Part shown: one piece after another, positions 1 to 7,367 of the stretch
Layout: every line of letters starts with the position of its first letter
Position numbering within the stretch: the stretch's first letter is position 1
From: Verrucomicrobiota bacterium
GTDB lineage: Bacteria > Verrucomicrobiota > Verrucomicrobiia > Verrucomicrobiales > Verrucomicrobiaceae
Reading direction: 5' to 3'
DNA length: 39,222 nt
NCBI GenBank assembly: GCA_963204975.1
Contig: CAUJJC010000042.1
Location: forward strand, 1 to 39,222
Made by a program: the position numbers and the translations under genes
Notes under the pieces: generated by a model
The model's database searches: none
What the model was told of the DNA's origin: nothing
Seen by the model: only the letters and a program-made list of their open reading frames with translations

Positions 1-213
1 TGTTCCAGTGCCTGTCTCGCACCACCTCCGGGGTGCTTTTCATCCGGCGATCTATCCGGTGGCATCGCTCGTTCCTCGCTCAGCCAACCGGCTAATCGCT
101 CTGATGCCTCTGGCATCCCACTGCGGAGTTCCGGCCTATAATGCCAGGCGGTTTGCTCGGAAGGCAACTCGAAGATGTAGGGAGACAGACTTGTCTATCC
201 GGGACGAGGTCTG
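1..213. repeat. Non-coding segment rich in short hairpins, probable dispersed repeat fragment
   Basis: No convincing gene is seen. Short inverted repeats follow one another: CCGGTGGC at 56-63 with GCCAACCGG at 83-91 (one bulge), a perfect GATGCC/GGCATC hairpin at 103-117 with a 3-nt loop, and AGACA/TGTCT at 183-196 with a 4-nt loop. A 68-codon open frame at 8-214 has an Arg/Ala/Ser-rich composition typical of chance frames in GC-rich DNA. From memory, similar intergenic strings recur in Verrucomicrobiota and Planctomycetota genomes. Only the hairpins are directly visible here; the repeat status is inference. Confidence 0.4.
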
Positions 214-231
214 ATGGAGGAAGAGCCCATG

Positions 232-348
232 CCCACGGACAATGCGTTGGTGCCCACGGACGACGCGTGGGTGCTCACGGATGACGCGTGGGTGCTCACG
301 GACGGCGCGTGGGTGCTCACGGACGGCGCGTTGTTGCCCACGGATGAG
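232..348. repeat. 21-bp tandem repeat array, about 5.5 units
   Basis: Units start at 232, 253, 274, 295, 316 and 337 (the last partial) and are contiguous without spacers. The best unit (253-273) has arms CCCACG and CGTGGG around a 7-nt loop, then TG, so each unit can fold as a hairpin. Later units carry CTCACG in the left arm, which still pairs through a G-T wobble. Because 21 is divisible by 3, a plus-strand frame from 214 reads as a seven-residue repeat like VLTDDAW, but that frame then runs antisense through the end of the minus-strand gene at 378 and is unlikely to be a protein. The array lies just downstream of that gene's stop. Confidence 0.85.
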
Positions 349-377
349 CGGTCTGTCGGGTCTGAACCAGCCTCGTG

Positions 378-1145
378 TTACCTCCTCGACTGCGGCGGCA
401 TCGGATCGGGGATGCGCTGGGCGAGGGGGATGTTGAGCTTTTGCTCCAGGGTCTTGAGGTTGGTGATCACGCCGGGGAGTTTGTTGCCGATGGCGTAGTG
501 GTGCTGGAGGATGGTGTAGCCTTTCTTCCAGGAGGTGGGGTCGTTGGCGAGCTTGGCAAACTCATACGCGGCGCGGCGCTCATACACGGGCAGGGCTCCG
601 TTTTGAAAGGCGAGGAGGAAGTGCTCGCCGGCTTGTTTGGGATCGGGCGGCTGAGGGCGGGCGGAAAAGACTTCGCCCAGGTTCTGGTGCAGGCGGTAGC
701 TGTTGGGCAGGTAGGTCAGGCCTTGCTGGAGAATCTCGATGCCGCGCTTCACGTAGTGGCCGTAGAGCTGCTGCGTGTAGAACTCGGGCTCCTCACGAGC
801 CCAGGAGGCGGCGTCGTAGGCCATGAAGTTGGCGGCGTTGTCCCAGTAGCCGTCGTAGCGGGGATCGAGGCGGGTGGCGATGCCCATGCGATTGTCCACG
901 GAGCCCCAGTCCTTCTCATCCCAGGCGGAGGCGGCGCTCAAATACAAGCCGCTGGCCACCATGGAGCGCAGGCCCCCGAGGGAGGCGGCGAGGCCCATCT
1001 GGCCGAGGTTCTCCATCACGCCCACCTCCATGCGCGGCGGCAGGACTTCTTCGGCGCTGAGGTGCTGATAGACGCGATGCTCCACGGGCAGCTTCACGAT
1101 GCCGACCAGGAGGAAAAGCAGGAGGCCCCAGTGGCGTGATTTCAT
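378..1145 (-). CDS. Membrane-anchored TPR-like hypothetical protein (255 aa)
   Basis: The start is the ATG at 1145, which overlaps the upstream permease stop as ATGA and suggests translational coupling. The N-terminus (MKSRHWGLLLFLLVGIVKLP) is a short basic stretch followed by one hydrophobic segment, so it is probably an inner-membrane anchor with the rest outside the cytoplasm. The remainder is helical with aromatic-rich segments (WDNAANFMAYDAASWA, GIEILQQGLTYLPNSYRLHQNLGEV) resembling degenerate tetratricopeptide repeats, followed by a Pro-rich tail. No catalytic motif is seen. Coupling to the permease suggests an accessory subunit of that transporter. The family name is not known to me. 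Confidence 0.7.
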   Translation of the reverse strand: MKSRHWGLLLFLLVGIVKLPVEHRVYQHLSAEEVLPPRMEVGVMENLGQMGLAASLGGLRSMVASGLYLSAASAWDEKDWGSVDNRMGIATRLDPRYDGYWDNAANFMAYDAASWAREEPEFYTQQLYGHYVKRGIEILQQGLTYLPNSYRLHQNLGEVFSARPQPPDPKQAGEHFLLAFQNGALPVYERRAAYEFAKLANDPTSWKKGYTILQHHYAIGNKLPGVITNLKTLEQKLNIPLAQRIPDPMPPQSRR

Positions 1146-2038
1146 AGCTCCTTGTCTTTGAAAAGGAAGCAGGCGACGGCGGTGTAGCCGATGATGTAGA
1201 GCGCAGCGGCCCACACCATGTAGAGCACGCTGGTGGCGCTGACGGCCTTGCCAATCACGACGGCGTCCACGGCCTCGAACAGGGAGAGGTCAGGGCAAAT
1301 AATCGCAATGGCAATGGAGAAGGCGCTCTGCCAGAGGGTAGCATCCCCGCGCATGAAATACTCGCGCAGGAGGCCTTCGCCGTGGCCCAGCACGGTCATG
1401 CAAAAGGCGCTGATCACGGTGAACAGGGTGCTGCTGGCAAAGGTGGAGATGAGCAGCGCGAGCGAGGCGATGACGGCCCCTTTGAGGAAGATGGCGAGCG
1501 TGCCCAGGTGCAGGCTCCAGGCGAGGCCCTGGGCGTGGATATTGGTCATGACGGAAGCCATCGCTTCAGGAGGGACGTCGCCTTTGTAGCGCTCCTTGAT
1601 CGAGGCGATGGTCTCGCTCACGACCATGCCTTCGCGGATCCAGAGCACGGCGCTGCACACGATTTGCATGACGATCAATCCGGCCCCCATGAGCATGAGC
1701 ACGCCGAGGAGCTTGCCCAGGAGGTAGTCCACTCGTGGCACGGGCTTGGCCAGGATGGTGTAGAGCGTGCGATCCTCCACGTCCTTGGGCAGCAGGAGCG
1801 CGGTGGCGACGATGGCGATGATCAAGGCGAAGACGAGCTGCGCGCCGAAGGACACGGACTTGAGCTGCTTCAATTGCTGCTCGGCATCCAGACCTGGAAA
1901 CGCGAAGGCAGCGGCAACGACGATGACACAGAACACGGCGAGGAAGGCGACGATCTTCATGCGCACCAGTTGCGTCACGGTGCTCGTCGCCAGCGTCCAG
2001 ATGCGGGCAGGGGAGAAGCGTTGATAGGCGTCAGTCAT
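1142..2038 (-). CDS. ABC-2 type transporter permease (298 aa)
   Basis: This is an integral membrane subunit of an ABC-2 family transporter. After a cytoplasmic N-terminus with RIWTLATSTVTQLVRMK, the first membrane helix is around residues 25-45. A motif typical of this group follows (LLLPKDVEDRTLYTILAKPVPR, cited in parts: DVEDRTLYT then KPVPR), then further helices, for about six in total, with an extracytoplasmic loop near residues 140-175. The start at 2038 (MTDAYQRFSP) is preferred to an upstream ATG at 2074 because the extra residues are not conserved-looking. It is coupled by a 4-bp overlap to the TPR-like gene. No ATP-binding subunit is encoded nearby, so the ATPase must lie elsewhere. 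The substrate is unknown. Confidence 0.8.
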   Translation of the reverse strand: MTDAYQRFSPARIWTLATSTVTQLVRMKIVAFLAVFCVIVVAAAFAFPGLDAEQQLKQLKSVSFGAQLVFALIIAIVATALLLPKDVEDRTLYTILAKPVPRVDYLLGKLLGVLMLMGAGLIVMQIVCSAVLWIREGMVVSETIASIKERYKGDVPPEAMASVMTNIHAQGLAWSLHLGTLAIFLKGAVIASLALLISTFASSTLFTVISAFCMTVLGHGEGLLREYFMRGDATLWQSAFSIAIAIICPDLSLFEAVDAVVIGKAVSATSVLYMVWAAALYIIGYTAVACFLFKDKEL

Positions 2039-2129
2039 GCGCGGGATGATGGCATGTGGGGGCGCGTGTGCCAATCAGGGAAACGGTGGATGCGCGATGC
2101 TTGACGTTCCCATGATGGCGACGAGGCGA

Positions 2130-2318
2130 TCACTTCTTCTTCATCTCCTCCCGCCAACGCGGGCGATGATGCGCCGCCCAGTCTTTGAGGGCGCGCTCGA
2201 AGCCGATGTCGTGCCCCGTCTTCTGGCTTTCGAGATACTTGTGCTCAAGGAGCTTGGCCAGTTCGGCTTCGAAGGCGGCGTAGGCGTTGGGGAAAGGTGA
2301 GGTGGTGGACTGGCTCAT
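2130..2318 (-). CDS. Small conserved-looking hypothetical protein (62 aa)
   Basis: The short charged protein contains LEHKYLESQKTGHDIGFERA followed by a tail with HHRPRWREE and a Lys-rich end. Codon use and composition look like a real gene rather than a shadow. The start at 2318 (MSQSTTSPFP) is preferred over the in-frame ATG at 2381. It has no signal peptide or membrane segment, so it is probably cytoplasmic. The G-x-D-I-G core recurs, as far as I remember, in small proteins of unknown function. It lies 91 bp upstream of the ABC permease on the same strand and diverges from the MFS gene at 2415. No function is assigned. Confidence 0.6.
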   Translation of the reverse strand: MSQSTTSPFPNAYAAFEAELAKLLEHKYLESQKTGHDIGFERALKDWAAHHRPRWREEMKKK

Positions 2319-2414
2319 GGACGGGGAAGGGGTAGCCAGGACCACACGGGAGACAAGGACGCGCATTTCAGCTCTTGCCAAGGATTGCCCGACTCCCTAA
2401 CCTCGCGCCCGCTT

Positions 2415-3827
2415 ATGAAATCACCTGCCGCGAAGAAGTTGTTCCTCATGATGGTCCTGGAGTTCTTTATCTGGGGAGCCTGGCTGCCTTTGATCTGGGG
2501 CTACATGGGCAAGGATGGGCTCAACTTTACCGACCTCCAAATCACCTGGGTGGGGAGCGCCTTCGCCATCGCGTCGGTGATCGGCATCTTCTTCAGCAAT
2601 CAGTTCGCGGACCGCAACTTCGCGGCGGAGAAGTTCATGGCCTTCAGTCACCTCGTGGGCGGTCTGGCCATCCTGGGGATGTATTTCGTGAAGGACTTCA
2701 ACACGTTCTTCGGACTGATGCTCGTCCACTCGCTGCTCTACGTGCCGACGATCAGTGTGTCGAACTCCATCGCCTTCACGCACATGAAGGATGCGCAAAA
2801 GGAATTCGGCATCGTGCGCATGGGCGGCACCATCGGCTGGATTCTGGCCGCGTGGCCTTTGTATTTCATTCTTCGAGAAAAGACGGGTGTCGAAGCTGTG
2901 GCCGCCAGCCGGAACATCTTCCTCATCTCCGGCATCGCCTCGCTGGTGCTCGCATTTTTCAGCCTTAGCCTGCCTCACACTCCGCCGAAGAAAGATGATT
3001 CCGACGTTTCTGCTCCAATTTGGGCGCGCATATTGATTCCGATACTCGGCTTGTGGTTGCTTGCAGAGTGTGTGGCTTTGCTGCGGTCACTTATCACCGT
3101 TCATCGGGTGCCAATAGCGTCCCTGTCGGTGATCGTGATTGTAAGCGCAGTGTTCTTCGTAATGAGGCAGAAGCTCGCCTCATGGTTCGCCTGGATGAGG
3201 GCTGCTCAATTCCTGAGCAAGCCTTTCCTGCTGGTGCTCTTCATCGTCACCTTCATCGACTCGACGATTCACAACGGCTACTTCCTCATGGCCGGTGGCT
3301 TCCTTGGCAGCTCGACAGTGGGTATCAAGCCCGAGTGGATCATGCCCGTCATGAGCATTGGCCAGATCGCCGAGATCGCGACGATGGCGGTGCTCGGCAT
3401 GGTGCTCGCCCGCCTCGGGTGGAAGACCACGATGATCCTCGGTGTGCTCGGCCATGCGGCACGCTTCGCCGTCTTCGCCTTCATGCCTGAAAACCAGACG
3501 ATGATCATCCTCGTTCAGGTGCTGCATGGCATCTGCTACGCCTTCTTCTTCGCCACGCTCTACATCTTCATTGATGCCGCCTTCCCGAAAGATGTGCGCT
3601 CCAGCGCGCAGGGCTTGTTCAATCTTCTCGTGCTCGGCCTCGGCGACCTCGCAGCCAAGTGGATCTTCATCCCGCTGCAAGGCAGCCTCACGGCCAAGGA
3701 TGGTTCCGTGGATTATCATTCGCTCTTCCTCTGGCCCACGGGGCTCTCCCTTGCTGCTGCGGTCATCCTTGTCATTGGCTTCTGGCCCCCGAAGGAACTC
3801 GAAGCTCCTGCGGATGCGGGGCATTGA
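2415..3827 (+). CDS. MFS transporter, nucleoside:H+ symporter-like, with inserted hydrophobic segment (470 aa)
   Basis: The N-terminal motifs (LEFFIWGAWLPLIWGY, a helix with SAFAIASVIGIFFSNQFADR, then the HSLLYVPTISVSNSIAF region) fit the NupG/XapB nucleoside:proton symporter branch of the major facilitator superfamily. The second half has FIDSTIHNGYFLMAGGFL and MPVMSIGQIAEI. The start at 2415 (MKSPAAKK) is chosen over 2385. The family usually has about 410-430 residues. Here, between TM6 and TM7 (residues about 196-260, nt 3000-3190), there is an extra stretch with two hydrophobic segments (ARILIPILGLWLLAECVALL and IASLSVIVIVSAVFF). Transport of nucleosides is inferred from family only. Confidence 0.85.
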   Translation: MKSPAAKKLFLMMVLEFFIWGAWLPLIWGYMGKDGLNFTDLQITWVGSAFAIASVIGIFFSNQFADRNFAAEKFMAFSHLVGGLAILGMYFVKDFNTFFGLMLVHSLLYVPTISVSNSIAFTHMKDAQKEFGIVRMGGTIGWILAAWPLYFILREKTGVEAVAASRNIFLISGIASLVLAFFSLSLPHTPPKKDDSDVSAPIWARILIPILGLWLLAECVALLRSLITVHRVPIASLSVIVIVSAVFFVMRQKLASWFAWMRAAQFLSKPFLLVLFIVTFIDSTIHNGYFLMAGGFLGSSTVGIKPEWIMPVMSIGQIAEIATMAVLGMVLARLGWKTTMILGVLGHAARFAVFAFMPENQTMIILVQVLHGICYAFFFATLYIFIDAAFPKDVRSSAQGLFNLLVLGLGDLAAKWIFIPLQGSLTAKDGSVDYHSLFLWPTGLSLAAAVILVIGFWPPKELEAPADAGH

Positions 3828-3861
3828 GTTGAATCCTCTTCATCACGAACTATCGTTCATC

Positions 3862-4095
3862 ATGCCTGCGACCCTAGACCAATTGGAAGCCGACGCGATG
3901 CTGTTGGGTGACCGTGACCGTGCCGATCTCGCGGAGCGTCTGGTGGAAAGCCTCGCCTCGCCTGCTGACAATCGTGTGCAGCAAGCCTGGAACGAATTGG
4001 CCATTCGTCGCCGCGACGAAATTCGCAGCGGGCAGGTCGCTGCGATTCCTGGCCCTGAGGGACTGGCCATGGTGCGAGCACTCGTGGGCTCATGA
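3862..4095 (+). CDS. Addiction module antitoxin, PF09720-like (77 aa)
   Basis: The sequence begins MPATLDQLEADAMLLGDRDR and continues ADLAERLVESL, then WNELAIRRRDEIRSG near the middle. This is the layout of the short 'putative addiction module component' family (Unstab_antitox, TIGR02574-like), which normally pairs with a RelE/ParE ribonuclease or gyrase-poisoning toxin encoded immediately downstream with an overlapping start. The start at 3862 follows the expected length of 70-80 residues. The stop TGA overlaps the ATG of a toxin remnant at 4092. The antitoxin itself looks intact. Without its toxin it may be a relic, a trans-acting antidote, or simply decaying. Confidence 0.8.
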   Translation: MPATLDQLEADAMLLGDRDRADLAERLVESLASPADNRVQQAWNELAIRRRDEIRSGQVAAIPGPEGLAMVRALVGS

Positions 4096-4157
4096 AGTTC
4101 GACTCCTATCCCGACGCTCGTCCTCTTCAGTGTTCTCTAACATCCCGACCACCATGA
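4092..4157 (+). pseudogene. Truncated RelE/ParE-type toxin remnant (21 codons)
   Basis: An ATG overlapping the antitoxin stop (ATGA at 4092-4095) opens a frame reading MKFDSYPDARPLQCSL, then stops at 4155. ParE/RelE toxins paired with this antitoxin type typically begin with a short strand such as M-[KR]-F-x-x-x-P-x-A before the first helix, so the first nine residues look like a genuine toxin N-terminus. The following residues do not continue the family, and the next gene starts at 4154. The toxin body, about 85 residues, is absent. The interpretation is by pattern only. Confidence 0.55.
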
Positions 4158-5224
4158 AACGCTGGCGCATCGCAGGCATCAATTTTGATCACTTCCACAT
4201 GGGCGACCTGCTGCGGCAGGCGTCTGAGCATCCTGACGTGCAGATCGTTGGCATCTGCGACGAACAGCCCGAGCGCATGGTGGAGGCCACACGGAATTTT
4301 GATCTCGCGCCCGAGCAAGTCTTCACCGATCACCGAGCCTGCATCGAGCAGACGAAACCCAACATCGTGATCCTTTGCCCGGCCGCATCGAAGCATGGCG
4401 AGTGGGTGACCAAGGTGGCTCCGTTCGGCACGCACATCATTATGGAGAAGCCGTTCGCGGGCTCGCTGGCGGAAGCCGATGAGATGGTCGCAGCGATGAA
4501 GCCCACGGGCAAACTGCTGGCGATCAACTGGCCGCTGGTCTGGTCGGCGGGGCATCAGACGGCACATCGCCTGATCCAGGAAGGACTCATCGGCGAGGTG
4601 CGCGAGTTCCACCACAGTGGTGGCAATCGCGGACCTTTGTATCACGGTGCGGACAAGATCGACAAGGAGCCGACAGCGGAGGAGAAAGCTGCGAGTTGGT
4701 TCTACAGCAAGGCCTTGGGCGGTGGCTCGCTGTTGGATTACATGGGCTACGGCACGACGCTGGGCACCTGGCATCTGGGCATGAAGAAGCCCCTCGAAGT
4801 CACCTGTGCCTGGGACATTCCGCCGGGCCTCGATGTAGATGAGCACGCCGTGGCGGTGGTTCGTTACGCCTTTGGTCTGAGCAAGACGGAGACGCGCTGG
4901 GGCACCTTCACCGATCCCTGGACGCACCAACCTCAGCCCGTGTGCGGCTTTGTCATCAAAGGCACGGATGGCACGATCTCGATCCCGGATTACTGCGAGC
5001 ATCTGCGCGTGCAGACACGATCGCAGCCTGAGGGCTTCGATGTTCCCGTGGAGCCGTTGTCAGGTCCGAATCGCAACCCGATCGAGCACGTTATTCACCA
5101 TCTCGAAACCGGCGCGCCGCTCATCGGGCCACTCACCATCGAGTGCTCGCGCATCGGCCAGCAGATTGTGGACACCGCCTTCGCGAGTGCCACAGCCAAG
5201 CGCACGCTGCCCTTGATCGGTTAG
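4154..5224 (+). CDS. Gfo/Idh/MocA family oxidoreductase (356 aa)
   Basis: The N-terminal Rossmann-type domain (MKRWRIAGINFDHFHMG, then VQIVGICDEQPER) is followed by the family signature IIMEKPFAGSLAEADEM with the conserved E-K-P near residue 97, then a C-terminal alpha/beta domain. In most members a D-x-x-x-H motif supplies a catalytic histidine. The equivalent region here reads GGSLLDYMGYGTTLG, with Tyr where His is usual. The first glycine motif is also weak (GINFDHFHMG), so cofactor binding may differ. Such proteins usually oxidise or reduce sugars or inositols with NAD(P). The stop overlaps the convergent glycosyltransferase-like gene by 4 bp. The substrate cannot be told. Confidence 0.85.
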   Translation: MKRWRIAGINFDHFHMGDLLRQASEHPDVQIVGICDEQPERMVEATRNFDLAPEQVFTDHRACIEQTKPNIVILCPAASKHGEWVTKVAPFGTHIIMEKPFAGSLAEADEMVAAMKPTGKLLAINWPLVWSAGHQTAHRLIQEGLIGEVREFHHSGGNRGPLYHGADKIDKEPTAEEKAASWFYSKALGGGSLLDYMGYGTTLGTWHLGMKKPLEVTCAWDIPPGLDVDEHAVAVVRYAFGLSKTETRWGTFTDPWTHQPQPVCGFVIKGTDGTISIPDYCEHLRVQTRSQPEGFDVPVEPLSGPNRNPIEHVIHHLETGAPLIGPLTIECSRIGQQIVDTAFASATAKRTLPLIG

Positions 5225-7227
5225 CGCACGCCCAGAGCCTGCACGTAGATGTGGTAGCTGAACATGGCTTCGAGTCCCTTCATGTCTTTGAAGGGAACGA
5301 AGTCAGGGGACTGCGCCACGCGCTTCATGAGGTCGGGCGAGCGGCGGGCGCTTTCGCGCAGTCCGGCGAAATAGACGAACACAGGGCGTCCCTCCGCCTT
5401 GCCACGGGCGAGGAGGGCATCCACGTCCCCGGCTTTCTCCAGGATTGTCACGTCTGGATCATAGCTCTGGGACTGACGGTCGCTGACGCCGAAGACGCCC
5501 GTCAGGGCCTCGGGTTTCTTCTCGTAAATGGCCTCCACGGTTTGACGAATGGGCTGGCGATCATGGTTGATGAAGATGGATCGCGGCTTCTGCGTGCCGA
5601 TGCCGTAAAGCCCTGCGAGCACCAGAACGAGCACGGCCGGGAACACTTGGAACCGAACCGCCGCCAAGCCGCAGGCGAGCGCGAGCGGGATCAGGATGTA
5701 AATGTAATACATCGCCAAGTTCGGATGGTTCTGCACATGGGCGTGCCACAGACTGAGACCTCCGGCAATGGTGAGGCCGAGGATGCTCACGCGCGCTGCC
5801 ACATTCTCGAAGGGGGCGACGATGAACCCGAGGAAGCCTAGAAAGAGCACGCCCCAACCGAGGATGCTGGTGGCATCGAAGCTCGGCCCTCGCATCTGCT
5901 CCCAACTGGTGCCGATGTGCTCGGTGCTGTCCGCATTGATCTGCATGATGCCGGCGGCGAGGTGCGAACCCAGATCATAGATCCAGCCAGAGTCAGGCCG
6001 GAGATTGTTCGAGTAACCATGGGCGAGGAAACCGGCCATCTGCGGCACCGAGGGCAGCGTCCACCAGATGACGGGGATCGCAGCGATCAGATTGAAGGCA
6101 ATGAGTGCAGAGACTCGCCGAGGCTGGCGCTTCACCATGCACTCGATCAAGGCGACCGCATTGATGCCAATCGCAACATAGATGGCACCGCCGAAGCTGA
6201 GCAGGAACCCGGCTTCACCAATCGCGAAGAGCAGCCAGTGCTTGAGTTCGTGATGGCGCAGCGCTCGCACCAGACCCAGGAGAGCGAGGCAGATGAAGAA
6301 CAGGCAGAGCGAGTAGCCCTTAGCCTCCGCCGCGTAGCGCACATGCCACGGATGCAGCGCTAGCAACCAGCCTGCGCCTACGCCAACCCAGGGCAGGCCA
6401 AACTCCCAGCCCAGGATCGCGATCAAGGCGATGGTCAGCACGCCTGCCAGCAGCGAAGGCAGGCGAAGCGCAGTTTCATTGAAGTCGCTGGGCTTGGCGT
6501 CTTTGTTGAACATGCGCCAGGTGCTGAGGGATACGCGGCTGAGCAGCGAGTGCAGGAGGTGGTTGTTGCCGTTGTGATTCTCGAACAGCGTCTCATTCCA
6601 TTCCACGGGCTCGAATTGTTTGCCGCGCTGGCCCTCGTTCGGGGCCTTCCACTCGCCGTGGGCGAAGCGGCGCATGGCATACTCCTCATCATTCCACAGG
6701 CTGTGATTCATCGCGGGCATCCGCAGCCAGGCACCTGTGGCCATGGCGGCAATCATGAGCACGTAAAAAATAGGGCGCGCTGAGAGCAGCTTTGCAAAGC
6801 CCGTGTCCCCCGCGTTCTCAGAGTCCGCCTCCTCTTCGGTGGCGCGTTCCAGGCCTTCGCGTTCACCGCGTGGCAGCCACCAGCGGGTGGTGAGCAGCAG
6901 CACGACCACGATGCCCAGCACGATGGCTGCTCCATAGAAAGTGCCAATCGTGCCGTGCTCCTTCGCCCGCAGGATCTTGGGATGCTGCACCTCGCATTTG
7001 AGCCAGTTGCCAATCTCGGTGACGGACTTTGGATTCTGAATCTCGGGTGCTTCCTTCGCGATGCGCTGGATGACCGATTTCGACCACGGCAGCGGCCCGG
7101 AGTAGAGCTTGGCGAAGGCTCCGATGAAGACCAGCAGCAGCACCATCTGCAAGATGCGGTGCGCGCGTTCGCGGCTCTGAATGACTTCTTCAGCTTCCTG
7201 ATGATCGGTTTCGGTGCGGTAAAACAT
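5221..7227 (-). CDS. GT-C glycosyltransferase-like membrane protein (ArnT/PMT/GT39-like, 668 aa)
   Basis: The multi-pass protein carries the luminal acidic motif of polyprenyl-phosphate-sugar-dependent transferases: NHSLWNDEEYAMRRF at residues 174-188, with D180-E181 the likely catalytic pair. Many membrane segments follow (LLAGVLTIALIAILGWEFG, LAVRYAAEAKGYSLC-like region, VALIECM, and others), then a C-terminal soluble domain from about residue 590. An N-terminal extension of about 150 residues has two further helices (about 27-42 and 95-113) joined by a soluble segment. Start 7227 (MFYRTETDHQ) was chosen; an in-frame ATG at 7347 would add 40 residues. The role is probably transfer of a sugar from a lipid carrier onto an envelope glycan or protein; the acceptor is unknown. 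Confidence 0.75.
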   Translation of the reverse strand: MFYRTETDHQEAEEVIQSRERAHRILQMVLLLVFIGAFAKLYSGPLPWSKSVIQRIAKEAPEIQNPKSVTEIGNWLKCEVQHPKILRAKEHGTIGTFYGAAIVLGIVVVLLLTTRWWLPRGEREGLERATEEEADSENAGDTGFAKLLSARPIFYVLMIAAMATGAWLRMPAMNHSLWNDEEYAMRRFAHGEWKAPNEGQRGKQFEPVEWNETLFENHNGNNHLLHSLLSRVSLSTWRMFNKDAKPSDFNETALRLPSLLAGVLTIALIAILGWEFGLPWVGVGAGWLLALHPWHVRYAAEAKGYSLCLFFICLALLGLVRALRHHELKHWLLFAIGEAGFLLSFGGAIYVAIGINAVALIECMVKRQPRRVSALIAFNLIAAIPVIWWTLPSVPQMAGFLAHGYSNNLRPDSGWIYDLGSHLAAGIMQINADSTEHIGTSWEQMRGPSFDATSILGWGVLFLGFLGFIVAPFENVAARVSILGLTIAGGLSLWHAHVQNHPNLAMYYIYILIPLALACGLAAVRFQVFPAVLVLVLAGLYGIGTQKPRSIFINHDRQPIRQTVEAIYEKKPEALTGVFGVSDRQSQSYDPDVTILEKAGDVDALLARGKAEGRPVFVYFAGLRESARRSPDLMKRVAQSPDFVPFKDMKGLEAMFSYHIYVQALGVR

Positions 7228-7367
7228 GGCAGCGCGGGTGGTGATTGGGAGAGGGCCATTCTGCGCAGACGCGAGCGCGGTGGTCAAATGCCATTTCGTT
7301 GTCGTGACAGACACGTCGAAGGCTTGGTTCTTTGGACAAATCGCCATGATGGGGCAGTCTGGCGCAG

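Noticed and set aside
232..348. Possible CRISPR array
   Set aside because: Units are contiguous with no spacers and only 21 bp long, and no cas genes are present.
375..1139. A 254-codon plus-strand frame with GVV/GGG/EEG-rich translation
   Set aside because: It is antisense to the TPR-like gene, which has a membrane anchor and a coupled start.
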